Below are positions 9,895-19,269 of a DNA stretch of 55,396 nucleotides, in pieces; the stretch's first letter is position 1; every line of letters begins with the position of its first letter. Both the position numbers and the translations under genes were made by a program. The notes beneath the pieces are model-generated. The model saw only the letters and a list, made by a program, of their open reading frames with translations. It did not search any database and was not told the DNA's origin. Source of the DNA: Candidatus Mediterraneibacter vanvlietii (GTDB taxonomy: Bacteria; Bacillota; Clostridia; Lachnospirales; Lachnospiraceae). Where the stretch lies: the NCBI GenBank assembly GCA_019113645.1, contig DXGZ01000062.1, positions 1 to 55,396 on the forward strand, written 5' to 3'.

Positions 9895-10884
9895 ATGAAA
9901 CAATTTTCAAAATATCTTTATGACCGACGTTACACATGCATCTGGCTTCTCGTCAGTGGGTTTTTCTTCATGGTTATATTCTGGATGTATGATCTGGAGA
10001 TCGGCGCCGCAGTTTATCCGCTTCTGATATCCGCTGTGTTTGGAATCATTTTTCTTATACTGGGATATCTCAGATACAAGAAGAAACATGAAGAACTGAA
10101 GCGGATCGGGTTGGGAGTGATGCCGTTTGCAGACAGTCTGCCGGATCGGGCCGGAATGCTTGAAGATGACTATCAGGAACTGATCATGAGGATCGAAAAG
10201 ACATACCGGGAGAAAAAAGATGAATGGGTATCCGCCCGGCGGGATATGGAAGATTATTATGCTACCTGGGTGCATCAGATCAAGGCGCCGATCGCTGTGA
10301 TGAAGGTAATGCTTCAGCAGGAGGATACAAAGGAAAACCGGGAACTGCAGGCAGAACTGTTCCGGATCGAACAGTATGTGGAGATGGCACTGTACTATGT
10401 CCGGCTGGGTGAAGGGGCTTCCGACCTTGTGATCCAGGAGTACGATCTGGATGACATCATAAGGAAAGCGATCCGTAAGTACGCGGGACAGTTTATCCGC
10501 AGGAAGATCCGTGTCGTCTATGAGGGGACAGATCAGAAAGTAATAACCGATGAAAAATGGCTGTCATTTATCATCGAACAGCTTCTCTCCAATGCGGTGA
10601 AATATACTTCGGAGGGGACTGTCACTGTTGAGGTCCATGACGGGAAGAAACTTTCGGTTACAGATACCGGGATCGGAATATCACCGGAAGATCTGCCAAG
10701 GATCTTTGAAAAGGGGTATACAGGATACAACGGACGGCTGGATAAAAAGTCAACGGGAATCGGGCTGTATCTGTGCAGGACTGCGGCGGACAAGCTGGGA
10801 CATAAGCTGATGGTAGAGTCGGAACCGGGGAAGGGAAGCCGGTTTACGGTTGATCTGGAGTCATATTCTCTGCAGGTGGAGTAG
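9895..10884 (+). CDS. Intramembrane-sensing histidine kinase, BceS-like
   Basis: A 329-residue kinase. Two N-terminal membrane helices (about 14-33 and 38-58) with almost no external loop are typical of BceS kinases that sense through their ABC transporter. The phospho-acceptor His127 lies in TWVHQIKAPI. The ATPase domain has the N box EQLLSNAVKYT, the G1 box DTGIGI, and GIGLYL. ATG 9895 follows GGAAGGTGAG. The usual partner permease is at 12078-14117. Confidence 0.9.
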   Translation: MKQFSKYLYDRRYTCIWLLVSGFFFMVIFWMYDLEIGAAVYPLLISAVFGIIFLILGYLRYKKKHEELKRIGLGVMPFADSLPDRAGMLEDDYQELIMRIEKTYREKKDEWVSARRDMEDYYATWVHQIKAPIAVMKVMLQQEDTKENRELQAELFRIEQYVEMALYYVRLGEGASDLVIQEYDLDDIIRKAIRKYAGQFIRRKIRVVYEGTDQKVITDEKWLSFIIEQLLSNAVKYTSEGTVTVEVHDGKKLSVTDTGIGISPEDLPRIFEKGYTGYNGRLDKKSTGIGLYLCRTAADKLGHKLMVESEPGKGSRFTVDLESYSLQVE

Positions 10885-10892
10885 AGGACCGT

Positions 10893-11118
10893 GTCCGCTC
10901 ACCCGCGCCTCTCGGACATTCGCAAAACCGCACTGGCGTGCTAATTGCGGCTGCGCCGTTGTTTTCCTTATATACAGGCGCTCGGCTCATGGAACTGCTC
11001 AATCGAAAAATCATGCGAGCATGATTTTCTCTCATGAACAGCCCCGTCCGCTCACCCGCGCCTCTCGGACATTCGCAAAACCGCACTGGCGTGCTAACTG
11101 CGGCTGCGCCGCTGTTTT
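10893..11118. repeat. Direct repeat of a 73-bp GC-rich unit
   Basis: The segment 10893-10965 recurs at 11046-11118 with only two differences, 153 bases apart. The unit includes TCCGCTCACCCGCGCC and GCGGCTGCGCCG. Between the copies lies a perfect palindrome, AAAATCATGC-GA-GCATGATTTT (11007-11028). No supported gene covers the block. It sits between bceRS-like and bceAB-like genes that are normally adjacent, so it looks inserted. Confidence 0.75.
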
Positions 11119-11138
11119 GCTCATTGAGGGGCGCTCCC

Positions 11139-11201
11139 TATATCCCCATACAGAGCCATCTCCTTGTGCAAGCACAAAGATGTCTCTGCAAGGGGATATG
11201 T
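11139..11201. repeat. Long imperfect stem-loop at the end of the insert
   Basis: ATATCCCC near 11140 pairs with GGGGATAT near 11192, then CAGAG with CTCTG, CATCT with AGATG, and CTTGTGC with GCACAAAG around a two-base loop. No T tract follows. Confidence 0.6.
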
Positions 11202-11210
11202 GAGCTGGTC

Positions 11211-11284
11211 TTACAATACTGTCACATTATACAGGTGGAATGTCACGGGATTCGATGGTGGCGTTTCATCTGTTTTGTTATACT
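11211..11284 (+). promoter_or_regulatory. Candidate BceR-type operator and activator-dependent promoter
   Basis: TTACA-ATAC-TGTCA (11211-11224) fits the TnACA-N4-TGTnA pattern of BceR-like regulators. A consensus -10, TATACT, is at 11279-11284, but no recognisable -35 exists 16-18 bases upstream, as expected for a promoter that needs an activator. The transporter gene starts at 11317. The pattern is short, so chance occurrence is possible. Confidence 0.5.
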
Positions 11285-11316
11285 GACTGCAGATCAAATG
11301 AAGGAGGACAGAGTAT

Positions 11317-12081
11317 ATGACTGTTTTGGAAGTGAAAAATCTTAAAAAGATATACAGACCCCGTTTTGGCGGCAATCAGGTACAGGCGCTTTCCTGCGTA
11401 AATTTTTCTGTGGAGGAGGGCGAGTATGTCGCGATTATGGGAGAGAGCGGATCGGGTAAGACTACGCTTTTGAATATCATGGCTGCGCTTGATAAGCCGA
11501 CGGAAGGAGAGGTTTGTCTGGACGGCAAACCGCTTTCGTCCATCAAAGACAAAGATATATCCGAGTTCAGAAGGGATCACCTCGGCTTTGTCTTTCAGGA
11601 TTTTAATCTGCTGGACACGTTCAATGTGCGGGACAACATTCTTCTTCCGCTTGTGTTAAAAGGGATGGCTTACCGGGAGATGGAACGGCTGGTAACGCCC
11701 ATTGCAAAGGAGCTCGGAATCGCGGGACTTCTGGAGAAGTATCCCTATGAGATATCAGGAGGCCAGAAGCAGAGAGTGGCAGTGGCGAGAGCGCTGATCA
11801 CAGAACCGAGGCTGATTCTCGCGGATGAACCTACGGGAGCGCTTGATTCCAGATCCACGGATGAACTGCTGGCACTCTTTGCGAAGATTAACGAGAAGGG
11901 GCAGACGATTCTCATGGTAACTCATTCCGTCAAGGCCGCGAGCAAAGCCGGGCGGGTGCTCTTTATCAGAGATGGAGAAGTGTTTCATCAGGTATACAGG
12001 GGCAACATGACAGATGAACAGCTCTACCAGAAAATATCTGATACTCTTACAATGCTGGCGACAGGTGGTGACAGGCGATGA
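11317..12081 (+). CDS. ABC transporter ATPase, BceA-like
   Basis: A 254-residue cytosolic ATPase. Walker A GESGSGKTT (about 43-51), Q loop FVFQDFNLL, signature ISGGQKQRVAVARAL, Walker B LILADEPTGALDS and H-loop VTHS are all intact. It belongs to the MacB/BceA group. With the permease that overlaps it by 4 bases it likely removes cell-wall-active peptide antibiotics from their lipid targets. AAGGAGG precedes the start. Confidence 0.92.
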   Translation: MTVLEVKNLKKIYRPRFGGNQVQALSCVNFSVEEGEYVAIMGESGSGKTTLLNIMAALDKPTEGEVCLDGKPLSSIKDKDISEFRRDHLGFVFQDFNLLDTFNVRDNILLPLVLKGMAYREMERLVTPIAKELGIAGLLEKYPYEISGGQKQRVAVARALITEPRLILADEPTGALDSRSTDELLALFAKINEKGQTILMVTHSVKAASKAGRVLFIRDGEVFHQVYRGNMTDEQLYQKISDTLTMLATGGDRR

Positions 12082-14117
12082 GAGGCGGATTTTATATCAG
12101 ACTTGCGGGCTCGGGAATTACAAAGAACAGGAAACTTTATATCCCGTATATTATCACATGCATCTGTATGGTTATGATGTTTTATATCATTGCGTATCTG
12201 GGATTGAGTGCGGATTTTGGAAATGTCCGTGGAGGAGATATGATGCAGTCCTTCCTGCTGCTTGGAATATGGATAATCGCGGTTTTCTCGCTGATCTTCC
12301 TGTATTATACGAATTCTTTCCTGATCCGGAGGCGGCAGAAGGAGTTCGGACTGTACAATATACTTGGAATGGGAAAACGCAATCTGGTCAAGATCCTGAT
12401 CTGGGAGAATATTCTGACCGCAGTGATTTCGCTTGGCGGAGGACTTGTGTTCGGAATCCTGTTTTCAAAGCTGGCGGAACTGGCAGGAACAAAGATGCTG
12501 GGCGGCGAGACCGGTTTTGCGATTCATGTTGCCCTGCAGCCGATTGTTCTGACGGTGGTGTGGTTTCTTGTGATTTTTGCCCTGATTCTGCTTCGGATGC
12601 TCTTCTACATCTTTCGGCTCCGTCCGGTGGAAATGTTAAAGAGCGAGAATGTAGGTGAAAAACCGCCGAAGACGAACTGGGTACTGGCGCTGATCGGGGT
12701 TCTGCTGCTTGCAGCAGCCTACTATATGGCGGTGGCAATACTGGATCCCATGGCCGCCATGACGATGTTCTTTGTTGCAGTTGTGATGGTTATCATCGCT
12801 ACGTACCTTCTGTTTATCGCAGGATCCGTGGCAATGTGCCGTCTGCTTCAGAGGAACAAGAACTACTATTACAAGACGAAACATTTTGTATCTCTTTCGT
12901 CCATGGTCTACCGGATGAAGCGAAACGGAGCAGGGCTTGCATCCATCTGTATCCTGTCCACCATGGCGCTTGTCACCGTGGGATCAACGATCTGTCTGTA
13001 TGTGCAGACAGAAGATGGGCTGAATAAGAGGTATCCAAGCGATATCATGATAGAGTTCAGCTCTGCGGACCAAAGTGAAACGGAAGAATACAGAAAGGCA
13101 ATTGATGAGGTGCTTGCGGATTACGGCGCAGCTGCGGAGAATACGGAGGACTTTTACCTGCTCTCTGTTGCAGGAATGCAGACAGAGGATCAGATCTGGC
13201 TTTCTGAAGTGTCTTTGAATGAGTCGGGCTTTGCCGGCAACGTATATGAGACGATCCGAAGGCTCTATATCACTACGCTGGATGACTATAACAAAATGTC
13301 CGGCGAAAACCGGGAACTGCAGGACGGAGAGGCGCTGCTCTGTACGCCGGGAACGGAATACAATTACGATACTGTTACAATTGAAAACTGCGGGACATGG
13401 CAGGTGGAGAAGCTGGACTCTCAGCCGTTCGCCGTGGGATCTGCGCAGGCAGGCGTGGCGGGAAGCATGTTCCTGATTGTAAAAGATATGCCGACCCTGA
13501 TTGAGATTCAGGATCAGCGAAACGCGATGACTTATGACTATACTGACATGTCAGTTACATTTATTGAAGAAAATTACAACTTTGACCTCTCCTGCGGTAA
13601 TGATACGGAAATTGAGATTTATAATACGATTCTGGAACGGCTGAACGAACTGCCGGAAGATATGCCGAACTTTTATATTTCATCCAAAGCGTACAGCAGG
13701 GCGGATTATGTCGGGCTCAATGGCGGATTGTTTTTCCTGGGCATCCTGCTCGGATCCGTGTTCCTGTTCGGTACCGTGCTGATTATCTATTATAAACAGA
13801 TTTCAGAGGGGTATGAGGATCAGGATCGGTTCAACATTCTCATGAAGGTGGGGATGACGCGGAAGGAAGTGCGGCAGAGTATTAATTCGCAGATGCTTAC
13901 CGTGTTTTTCATGCCGCTGCTCGTGGCGGGTCTGCATCTGGCGTTTGCCTTCCCGCTGATCTCCAAGATTCTTCAGCTGATCTTCGCCACAGAGGAGTAT
14001 CTGCTGATTATCGGTATGATCTGCTGTTATCTGGTATTCGCGCTGTTCTATGTGATCATTTACGCGATTACTTCGAAGAGTTATTACGGAATCGTCAGCG
14101 GAAAGGAGAAGAGGTAG
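12078..14117 (+). CDS. ABC transporter permease, BceB-like
   Basis: A 679-residue membrane protein with FtsX-type helices: one near the N-terminus (about 20-42), groups at about 55-75, 105-130, 150-175, 200-225 and 230-255, one near 285-305, and three at the C-terminus. A large extracellular region (about 315-550) lies between the last two groups, the hallmark of BceB permeases that signal to a BceS kinase. The N-terminal LIRRRQKEFGLYNILGMGKRNL is typical. The start overlaps the ATPase stop as ATGA. The ligand cannot be read from sequence. Confidence 0.9.
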   Translation: MRGGFYIRLAGSGITKNRKLYIPYIITCICMVMMFYIIAYLGLSADFGNVRGGDMMQSFLLLGIWIIAVFSLIFLYYTNSFLIRRRQKEFGLYNILGMGKRNLVKILIWENILTAVISLGGGLVFGILFSKLAELAGTKMLGGETGFAIHVALQPIVLTVVWFLVIFALILLRMLFYIFRLRPVEMLKSENVGEKPPKTNWVLALIGVLLLAAAYYMAVAILDPMAAMTMFFVAVVMVIIATYLLFIAGSVAMCRLLQRNKNYYYKTKHFVSLSSMVYRMKRNGAGLASICILSTMALVTVGSTICLYVQTEDGLNKRYPSDIMIEFSSADQSETEEYRKAIDEVLADYGAAAENTEDFYLLSVAGMQTEDQIWLSEVSLNESGFAGNVYETIRRLYITTLDDYNKMSGENRELQDGEALLCTPGTEYNYDTVTIENCGTWQVEKLDSQPFAVGSAQAGVAGSMFLIVKDMPTLIEIQDQRNAMTYDYTDMSVTFIEENYNFDLSCGNDTEIEIYNTILERLNELPEDMPNFYISSKAYSRADYVGLNGGLFFLGILLGSVFLFGTVLIIYYKQISEGYEDQDRFNILMKVGMTRKEVRQSINSQMLTVFFMPLLVAGLHLAFAFPLISKILQLIFATEEYLLIIGMICCYLVFALFYVIIYAITSKSYYGIVSGKEKR

Positions 14118-14282
14118 AAAATATCTGCAAAAGAAGAAAAAATTAATGTGAATTAAGTGAAAATATCTGTCCATTTACTCCTGGGTGATGTTATAATCTA
14201 AATATAATGATCGGATCTGTTTGGAAAAAGCCGGCGGAAATAAGGCTGCCGGCAGGGATCCGCGGAGAGGAGTGGAAAAGAT

Positions 14283-14912
14283 ATGATGCAACACACCATT
14301 ATTACAATCGGCAGACAGTTTGGAAGCGGCGGCCATGAGGTGGGCAACCGGCTGGCGGAGAGACTTGATATTCCGCTCTATGATCATAACCTGATCCGCA
14401 TGGCGGCTGAGGAACTGCGCATCAGCCGGGAGGACGCACAGAAGGTAGATGAGACGGTTCTCGGAAGATTTTTGTCAGCCTATGCGGCGAGCAGTCCGGA
14501 GTACCGGGTGTTTGTCACGAGTGATGAGTCAGGGAAACCACTGACAGACCGGGTGTTCGAGCAGCAGTCGGCGATTATCCGGAAGCTGGCCGAGGGCGGG
14601 CCGGGGATTTTTGTAGGCAGATGCGCGGACTATATTCTCGGGGACTACAGCAACTGCATTAATACATTTATCTATGCGTATAAAGAGGATCGGGTGCGCA
14701 GGATTATGAAATTATATAAGCTCACCGAGAAGCAGGCTGCAGACAGAATCAAGAAGACAGACCGGGAGAGGAAGGTTTATTATGAGTCAAGGACCGGAAG
14801 AGAGTGGGGAGGCATCGAGGCTAACAGCATGATGTTTAATGTCAGCCTTCTGGGAATTGACGGGGCCGTGGACGCTCTGGAAGCGATCTACCGCAAGTGG
14901 GAAACCAGATAG
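14283..14912 (+). CDS. Cytidylate kinase-like family protein (copy 1)
   Basis: A 209-residue P-loop protein of the cytidylate-kinase-like family, distinct from the canonical Cmk. The nucleotide-binding loop is GRQFGSGGHEVG (about 10-21), with the middle motif FVGRCADYIL and an arginine-rich lid KKTDRERKVYY. The substrate is unknown; nucleotide kinase activity is assumed from the fold. A related gene at 18636 shares the loop and GRCADY motif, and the two bracket the branched-chain amino-acid transporter genes. A TATAAT at 14192-14197 with poor -35 may be its promoter. The start could also be ATG 14286. Confidence 0.82.
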   Translation: MMQHTIITIGRQFGSGGHEVGNRLAERLDIPLYDHNLIRMAAEELRISREDAQKVDETVLGRFLSAYAASSPEYRVFVTSDESGKPLTDRVFEQQSAIIRKLAEGGPGIFVGRCADYILGDYSNCINTFIYAYKEDRVRRIMKLYKLTEKQAADRIKKTDRERKVYYESRTGREWGGIEANSMMFNVSLLGIDGAVDALEAIYRKWETR

Positions 14913-14989
14913 AGACAGAGAGTAGCTGCGTGGAAAAACGCATGTGAAACTGAGAATTAAACTGCAAATAAAACCGTATATAATCAGGA

Positions 14990-15044
14990 CGGGCACATTC
15001 GGGTGCAGATTTTCGACAGAAAAAACCGAGTGTGCTCGTTTTTG
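14990..15044 (+). terminator. Intrinsic terminator after the first kinase-like gene
   Basis: GGGCACATTCGG (14991-15002) pairs with CCGAGTGTGCTC (15026-15037) across a loop, and GTTTTTG follows. Confidence 0.7.
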
Positions 15045-15046
15045 TA

Positions 15047-15076
15047 TTGCTAAGTCGGAATCTCCTGTGCTATAAT
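15047..15076 (+). promoter_or_regulatory. Promoter of the livHMGF-like operon
   Basis: TTGCTA (15047-15052) and TATAAT (15071-15076) are separated by 18 bases, directly after the terminator and 43 bases before livH. Confidence 0.7.
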
Positions 15077-15118
15077 TAGCTGATATCAAGACTAAATATA
15101 GATGGAAGGGAATGGGAT

Positions 15119-16003
15119 ATGAGCTTTATATCGTACTTAATTAACGGATTGAGTCTTGGAAGCGTATATGCGATCATTGCCCTCGGATATACCATGGTAT
15201 ATGGTATTGCGAAAATGTTGAACTTCGCTCACGGGGATGTCATTATGATCGGTGCATATATTGCGCTTCTCACTATGTCACAGGCAGGAATGTCTCCGGC
15301 TATCGCAGTGGTGGCAGCGGTGATTGTCTGCACAGTGCTTGGTGTTCTGATTGAGCGGATTGCGTATAAGCCGCTTCGAAACGCGTCCTCTTCACTGGCA
15401 GTGCTGATTACTGCGATCGGTGTCAGCTACCTGCTGCAGAACATTGCGCTTCTTGTGTTCGGCGCAAATACACAGACATTTCCGTCAGTGATCACCTGGA
15501 GCGGAATTTCACTTGCAGGCGGGCAGTTGAATATTTCAGGCGTTACGATTGTCACTATTGCAGCATGTCTGATTATCATGGCTGTGCTTATGACTTTTGT
15601 ACAGAAAACAAAACCGGGCCAGGCAATGCGCGCTGTCTCCGAGGATAAGGGCGCGGCTCAGCTGATGGGAATCAACGTAAACGGAACGATTGCACTTACG
15701 TTCGCGATTGGATCTGCGCTTGCGGCAATCGCCGGTGTTCTCCTCTGCTCGGCGTACCCGAGCCTGACGCCTTACACAGGCGCTATGCCGGGTATCAAAG
15801 CCTTTGTGGCAGCGGTATTCGGTGGTATCGGATCGATTCCGGGTGCGTTTATCGGAGGACTGCTCCTTGGAATTATCGAGATTCTCGGAAGAGCATACAT
15901 TTCTTCACAGATGGCAGACGCACTTGTGTTTGCGGTGCTCATCGTAGTGCTGCTTGTGAAGCCTACAGGACTTTTAGGGAAAAAGATTCAGGAGAAAGTG
16001 TAG
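15119..16003 (+). CDS. livH: Branched-chain amino-acid ABC permease, LivH type
   Basis: A 294-residue membrane protein with about eight helices. The start MSFISYLINGLSLGSVYAIIALGYTMVYGIAKMLNFAHGD is typical of LivH, and the EAA-like loop AVSEDKGAAQLMGINVN contacts the ATPases. The tail GLLGKKIQEKV is also usual. It imports leucine-type amino acids or similar small acids (urea and amide permeases are relatives). Ribosome site GGAAGGGA. It is first in a four-gene cluster. Confidence 0.92.
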   Translation: MSFISYLINGLSLGSVYAIIALGYTMVYGIAKMLNFAHGDVIMIGAYIALLTMSQAGMSPAIAVVAAVIVCTVLGVLIERIAYKPLRNASSSLAVLITAIGVSYLLQNIALLVFGANTQTFPSVITWSGISLAGGQLNISGVTIVTIAACLIIMAVLMTFVQKTKPGQAMRAVSEDKGAAQLMGINVNGTIALTFAIGSALAAIAGVLLCSAYPSLTPYTGAMPGIKAFVAAVFGGIGSIPGAFIGGLLLGIIEILGRAYISSQMADALVFAVLIVVLLVKPTGLLGKKIQEKV

Positions 16004-17074
16004 GTGGGTGATATGCTGAAAAAAATGAACAAAAATACAAAAAGTAATCTGATTACGTATGGTATGGTCATTGCGGCGTTTGTTATCATGCAGGTGCTGA
16101 TCAGTACAGGCAGCGTATCAAGCCTTCTGGAAGGGCTCATGGTGCCGCTGTGTATCTATGTGATTCTTGCAGTATCATTAAACCTGGTAGTCGGTATTCT
16201 GGGAGAACTGAGCCTGGGGCACGCAGGGTTCATGTGTGTGGGCGCTTTCTCCAGCGCGTTTTTCTCAAAATGCATGAGAGACGTGATTACAGTGGAACCG
16301 CTCAGATTTTTGCTGGCGCTTCTGATCGGAATTGCCGTAGCAGCTCTGTTCGGTATTCTGATCGGTATTCCGGTGCTCCGTCTGAAAGGCGACTATCTTG
16401 CCATTGTGACGCTGGCATTCGGAGAGATTATCAAGAACCTGGTAAATGTGCTGTTTATCGGCCGTGACTCCAATGGTTTCCATTTCTCAACAAAAGATGT
16501 GATGGGGCTCAACATGGAACCGGATGGAACAGTTATCATCAGCGGCCCGCAGGGAATCACCGGGACGCCGAAAGATTCGACATTTCTGATTGGTTTTATA
16601 CTGGTTCTCATCACGCTGTTTATCGTGATCAATCTGGTTAATTCAAGAGACGGACGTGCGATTATGTCGATCCGTGATAACCGGATTGCAGCGGAGTCAG
16701 TCGGAATCAACGTGACAAAATACAAACTGATGGCATTTACAATTTCCGCAGCACTTGCAGGCGGCGCGGGCGTTCTCTATGCCCACAACCTGTCAACGCT
16801 TACTGCGAATACGAACAACTTCGGCTATAACCAGTCGATCATGATTCTTGTATTCGTTGTGCTGGGCGGCATCGGTAATATCAGAGGATCGATCATAGCA
16901 GCTGTTGTCCTGACGCTTCTTCCGGAGCTTCTCCGCGGACTGGCGGACTACCGTATGCTGATTTATGCGATTGTTCTGATTGTTATGATGCTCTTTAACT
17001 GGGCGCCGAAAGCGATTGAGTGGAGAGAGAAACATCTTTCATTTTTCAGAAAGAAAAAGGAGGCTGTGAAGTAA
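16004..17074 (+). CDS. livM: Branched-chain amino-acid ABC permease, LivM type
   Basis: A 356-residue membrane protein with the LivM loop SIRDNRIAAESVGINVTKYK and the N-terminal segment LVVGILGELSLGHAGFM. The GTG at 16004 directly follows the livH stop and has GGAG 9 bases upstream; an in-frame ATG at 16013, with GGTGGG upstream, is an equally fair start. It pairs with LivH to form the membrane channel. Confidence 0.9.
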   Translation: MGDMLKKMNKNTKSNLITYGMVIAAFVIMQVLISTGSVSSLLEGLMVPLCIYVILAVSLNLVVGILGELSLGHAGFMCVGAFSSAFFSKCMRDVITVEPLRFLLALLIGIAVAALFGILIGIPVLRLKGDYLAIVTLAFGEIIKNLVNVLFIGRDSNGFHFSTKDVMGLNMEPDGTVIISGPQGITGTPKDSTFLIGFILVLITLFIVINLVNSRDGRAIMSIRDNRIAAESVGINVTKYKLMAFTISAALAGGAGVLYAHNLSTLTANTNNFGYNQSIMILVFVVLGGIGNIRGSIIAAVVLTLLPELLRGLADYRMLIYAIVLIVMMLFNWAPKAIEWREKHLSFFRKKKEAVK

Positions 17075-17832
17075 TGGCATTACTGGAAGTAACAAATCTG
17101 GGCATTTCATTCGGCGGTCTCCGTGCGGTGAATGCGTTTGATATTTCGATTGAGAAAGAAGAACTTTACGGGCTGATCGGACCGAATGGGGCCGGGAAGA
17201 CGACGGTGTTTAACCTTCTGACCGGTGTGTATAAACCGGACAGCGGAAAGGTGATCCTGGACGGAACGGATATTACCGGGAAGAAGACGATTGATATCAG
17301 CAAGTCGGGAATTGCCAGAACATTTCAGAATATCCGTCTGTTCAAGCAGCTCAGCGTGCTGGATAACGTGAAGGTGGGGCTTCACAATAAACATCACTAT
17401 TCGACGGCAGAGGGAATCCTGCGTCTCCCGAGATACCGCAGAGTAGAGCGTGAGATGGATGAGCAGGCGATGGAACTTCTAAAAGTGTTCCATCTGGATC
17501 AGGCAGCGCATTTGACAGCTGCGAATCTCCCGTACGGAGAGCAGAGAAGGCTGGAGATTGCCAGAGCGCTTGCCACGGAACCGAAACTCCTGCTCCTTGA
17601 TGAGCCGGCAGCGGGAATGAACCCGAACGAGACAGGGGAGCTTATGGATATGATCCGTTTTGTGCGGGAGAATTTCCATATGACAATCCTTCTGATTGAA
17701 CATGATATGAAACTGGTCAGCGGTATCTGCGAGAAACTTACGGTTCTGAACTTCGGCGAGGTGCTCGCTCAGGGCGCTACATCGGATGTGCTGAACGATC
17801 CGCAGGTTATTACCGCGTATCTTGGAGAATAG
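17074..17832 (+). CDS. livG: Branched-chain amino-acid ABC ATPase, LivG type
   Basis: A 252-residue ATPase. Walker A is GPNGAGKTT. The LivG-specific insert after the Q loop ([16 protein letters not shown]) is present. The signature position reads [15 protein letters not shown], with Y-G in place of the usual SGG, as is common in LivG. Walker [14 protein letters not shown] and H-loop IEHDMKLV follow. ATG 17074 overlaps the livM stop by one base and follows AAGGAGG. Confidence 0.93.
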   Translation: MALLEVTNLGISFGGLRAVNAFDISIEKEELYGLIGPNGAGKTTVFNLLTGVYKPDSGKVILDGTDITGKKTIDISKSGIARTFQNIRLFKQLSVLDNVKVGLHNKHHYSTAEGILRLPRYRRVEREMDEQAMELLKVFHLDQAAHLTAANLPYGEQRRLEIARALATEPKLLLLDEPAAGMNPNETGELMDMIRFVRENFHMTILLIEHDMKLVSGICEKLTVLNFGEVLAQGATSDVLNDPQVITAYLGE

Positions 17833-17845
17833 GAGGAAACTGGAT

Positions 17846-18556
17846 ATGGCAATGCTTGAAGTCAAAGATCTGGAAGTGTATTACGGTATGATTCAGGCGA
17901 TCAAAGGGATCTCTTTCGAGGTAAATGAGGGAGAGGTTATCGCTCTGATCGGAGCCAATGGCGCCGGAAAAACAACTACACTTCACACAATCACAGGACT
18001 CCTTTCCCCGAAGAGCGGACATGTAATGTTTGAGGGCAAGGATATCACAAAAGTGCCTGCGCACAAGATTGTGTCCATGGGAATGGCGCATGTGCCGGAG
18101 GGAAGGCGTGTGTTCGCTGAGCTGAGCGTGTATGAGAACCTGAGAATGGGAGCTTACACGAGAAAAGATAAAAACGAGATTGAAGAGAGCCTGAAGAATG
18201 TATATAAAAGATTCCCGCGTCTGGAGGAGAGAAAAAACCAGATGGCAGGAACCTTAAGCGGCGGAGAACAGCAGATGCTGGCGATGGGGCGTGCTCTGAT
18301 GTCAAAACCGAGGATTATCCTCATGGATGAGCCGTCCATGGGTCTGTCTCCGATTCTTGTAAATGAGATATTTGACATTATCCGTGCTGTCAGCGAGAGC
18401 GGAACAACGGTACTTCTCGTAGAGCAGAATGCGAAGAAAGCGCTTTCTATTGCGGACCGCGCATATGTCCTTGAGACAGGGAAGATCGTCCTTGAAGGCA
18501 ATGCAAAAGACCTGCTGGAAGATGATTCTATCAAAAAGGCATATCTCGGAGAATAA
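17846..18556 (+). CDS. livF: Branched-chain amino-acid ABC ATPase, LivF type
   Basis: A 236-residue ATPase. Walker A GANGAGKTT, Q loop region AHVPEGRRVFAELSVYENL (diagnostic for LivF), signature LSGGEQQMLAMGRAL, Walker B IILMDEPSMGLSP and H-loop region VEQNAKKAL (Gln in place of His, usual in LivF). The ATG at 17846 follows TAGGAGG. No substrate-binding LivJ/K gene follows; the next gene is a second kinase-like protein. Confidence 0.93.
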   Translation: MAMLEVKDLEVYYGMIQAIKGISFEVNEGEVIALIGANGAGKTTTLHTITGLLSPKSGHVMFEGKDITKVPAHKIVSMGMAHVPEGRRVFAELSVYENLRMGAYTRKDKNEIEESLKNVYKRFPRLEERKNQMAGTLSGGEQQMLAMGRALMSKPRIILMDEPSMGLSPILVNEIFDIIRAVSESGTTVLLVEQNAKKALSIADRAYVLETGKIVLEGNAKDLLEDDSIKKAYLGE

Positions 18557-18635
18557 CCGGGCTGTAAAAAGGTTTAAAAGAGCGGCATAAAATGCTACAA
18601 TAGCATTATGAAGAAAAGGCAGGGAGGCACAGCTT

Positions 18636-19259
18636 ATGAAAAATATCGTGATCACAATATCCAGACAGTACGGAAGCGGTGGAAAGACAATCGGCGCCAT
18701 GCTTGCAAAGGATCTGGGAATTAACTGCTACAGCCGTGAGATCCTGCGGATGGCTTCTGAGGACAGCGGGATTAACGAGCGCCTTTTTGGCATGTCTGAT
18801 GAGAAGATCCGTCATGCGGGCTGGTTTAAAATTCTGAGCAGACCCTATGAGGGTGAACTTCTTCCCCCGGAAGACAGGGGATTTACCTCGGATGACAATC
18901 TGTTTAATTACCAGGCGAAGATTATCAAGGAACTTGCCGCAAAAGAGTCCTGTGTGATTATCGGGAGATGTGCGGACTATGTGCTGAGAGACTATCCGAA
19001 TGTAATGAGCGTATTTATCCATGCGGACCGGAAGTTCTGTCTGGACCGGTCGATGGAACGGAACAGCATGACGGAAAAGGAAATGCAGAGATATATTGAA
19101 AAAACAGACGAGTACAGAGGAGACTTCTACCGCTATCATACTGGTCATGAGTGGGCGGACGCAAGAAATTATGATTTGTGTCTGAACAGCGGGAAACTCG
19201 GATTTGAAAAATGTGTAGAAGAGATCAAGGCGTATATGAAAATACGGTTTGAATTATAA
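18636..19259 (+). CDS. Cytidylate kinase-like family protein (copy 2)
   Basis: A 207-residue P-loop protein related to the one at 14283: loop SRQYGSGGKTIG (about 9-20), IIGRCADYVL in the middle and IEKTDEYRGDFYRYHTG in the lid region. Only a handful of motifs are shared, so the copies are old paralogues, not a recent duplication. A TTTAAA/TACAAT pair 17 bases apart just upstream is a weak promoter candidate. AGGGAGG precedes the start. Function beyond nucleotide binding is unknown. Confidence 0.8.
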   Translation: MKNIVITISRQYGSGGKTIGAMLAKDLGINCYSREILRMASEDSGINERLFGMSDEKIRHAGWFKILSRPYEGELLPPEDRGFTSDDNLFNYQAKIIKELAAKESCVIIGRCADYVLRDYPNVMSVFIHADRKFCLDRSMERNSMTEKEMQRYIEKTDEYRGDFYRYHTGHEWADARNYDLCLNSGKLGFEKCVEEIKAYMKIRFEL

Positions 19260-19269
19260 TTTACGTCCG

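Noticed and set aside
12014-12658. 214-codon plus-strand frame overlapping the BceB-like gene
   Set aside because: Cys/Trp/Asp-rich composition and position in another frame of a well-supported permease.
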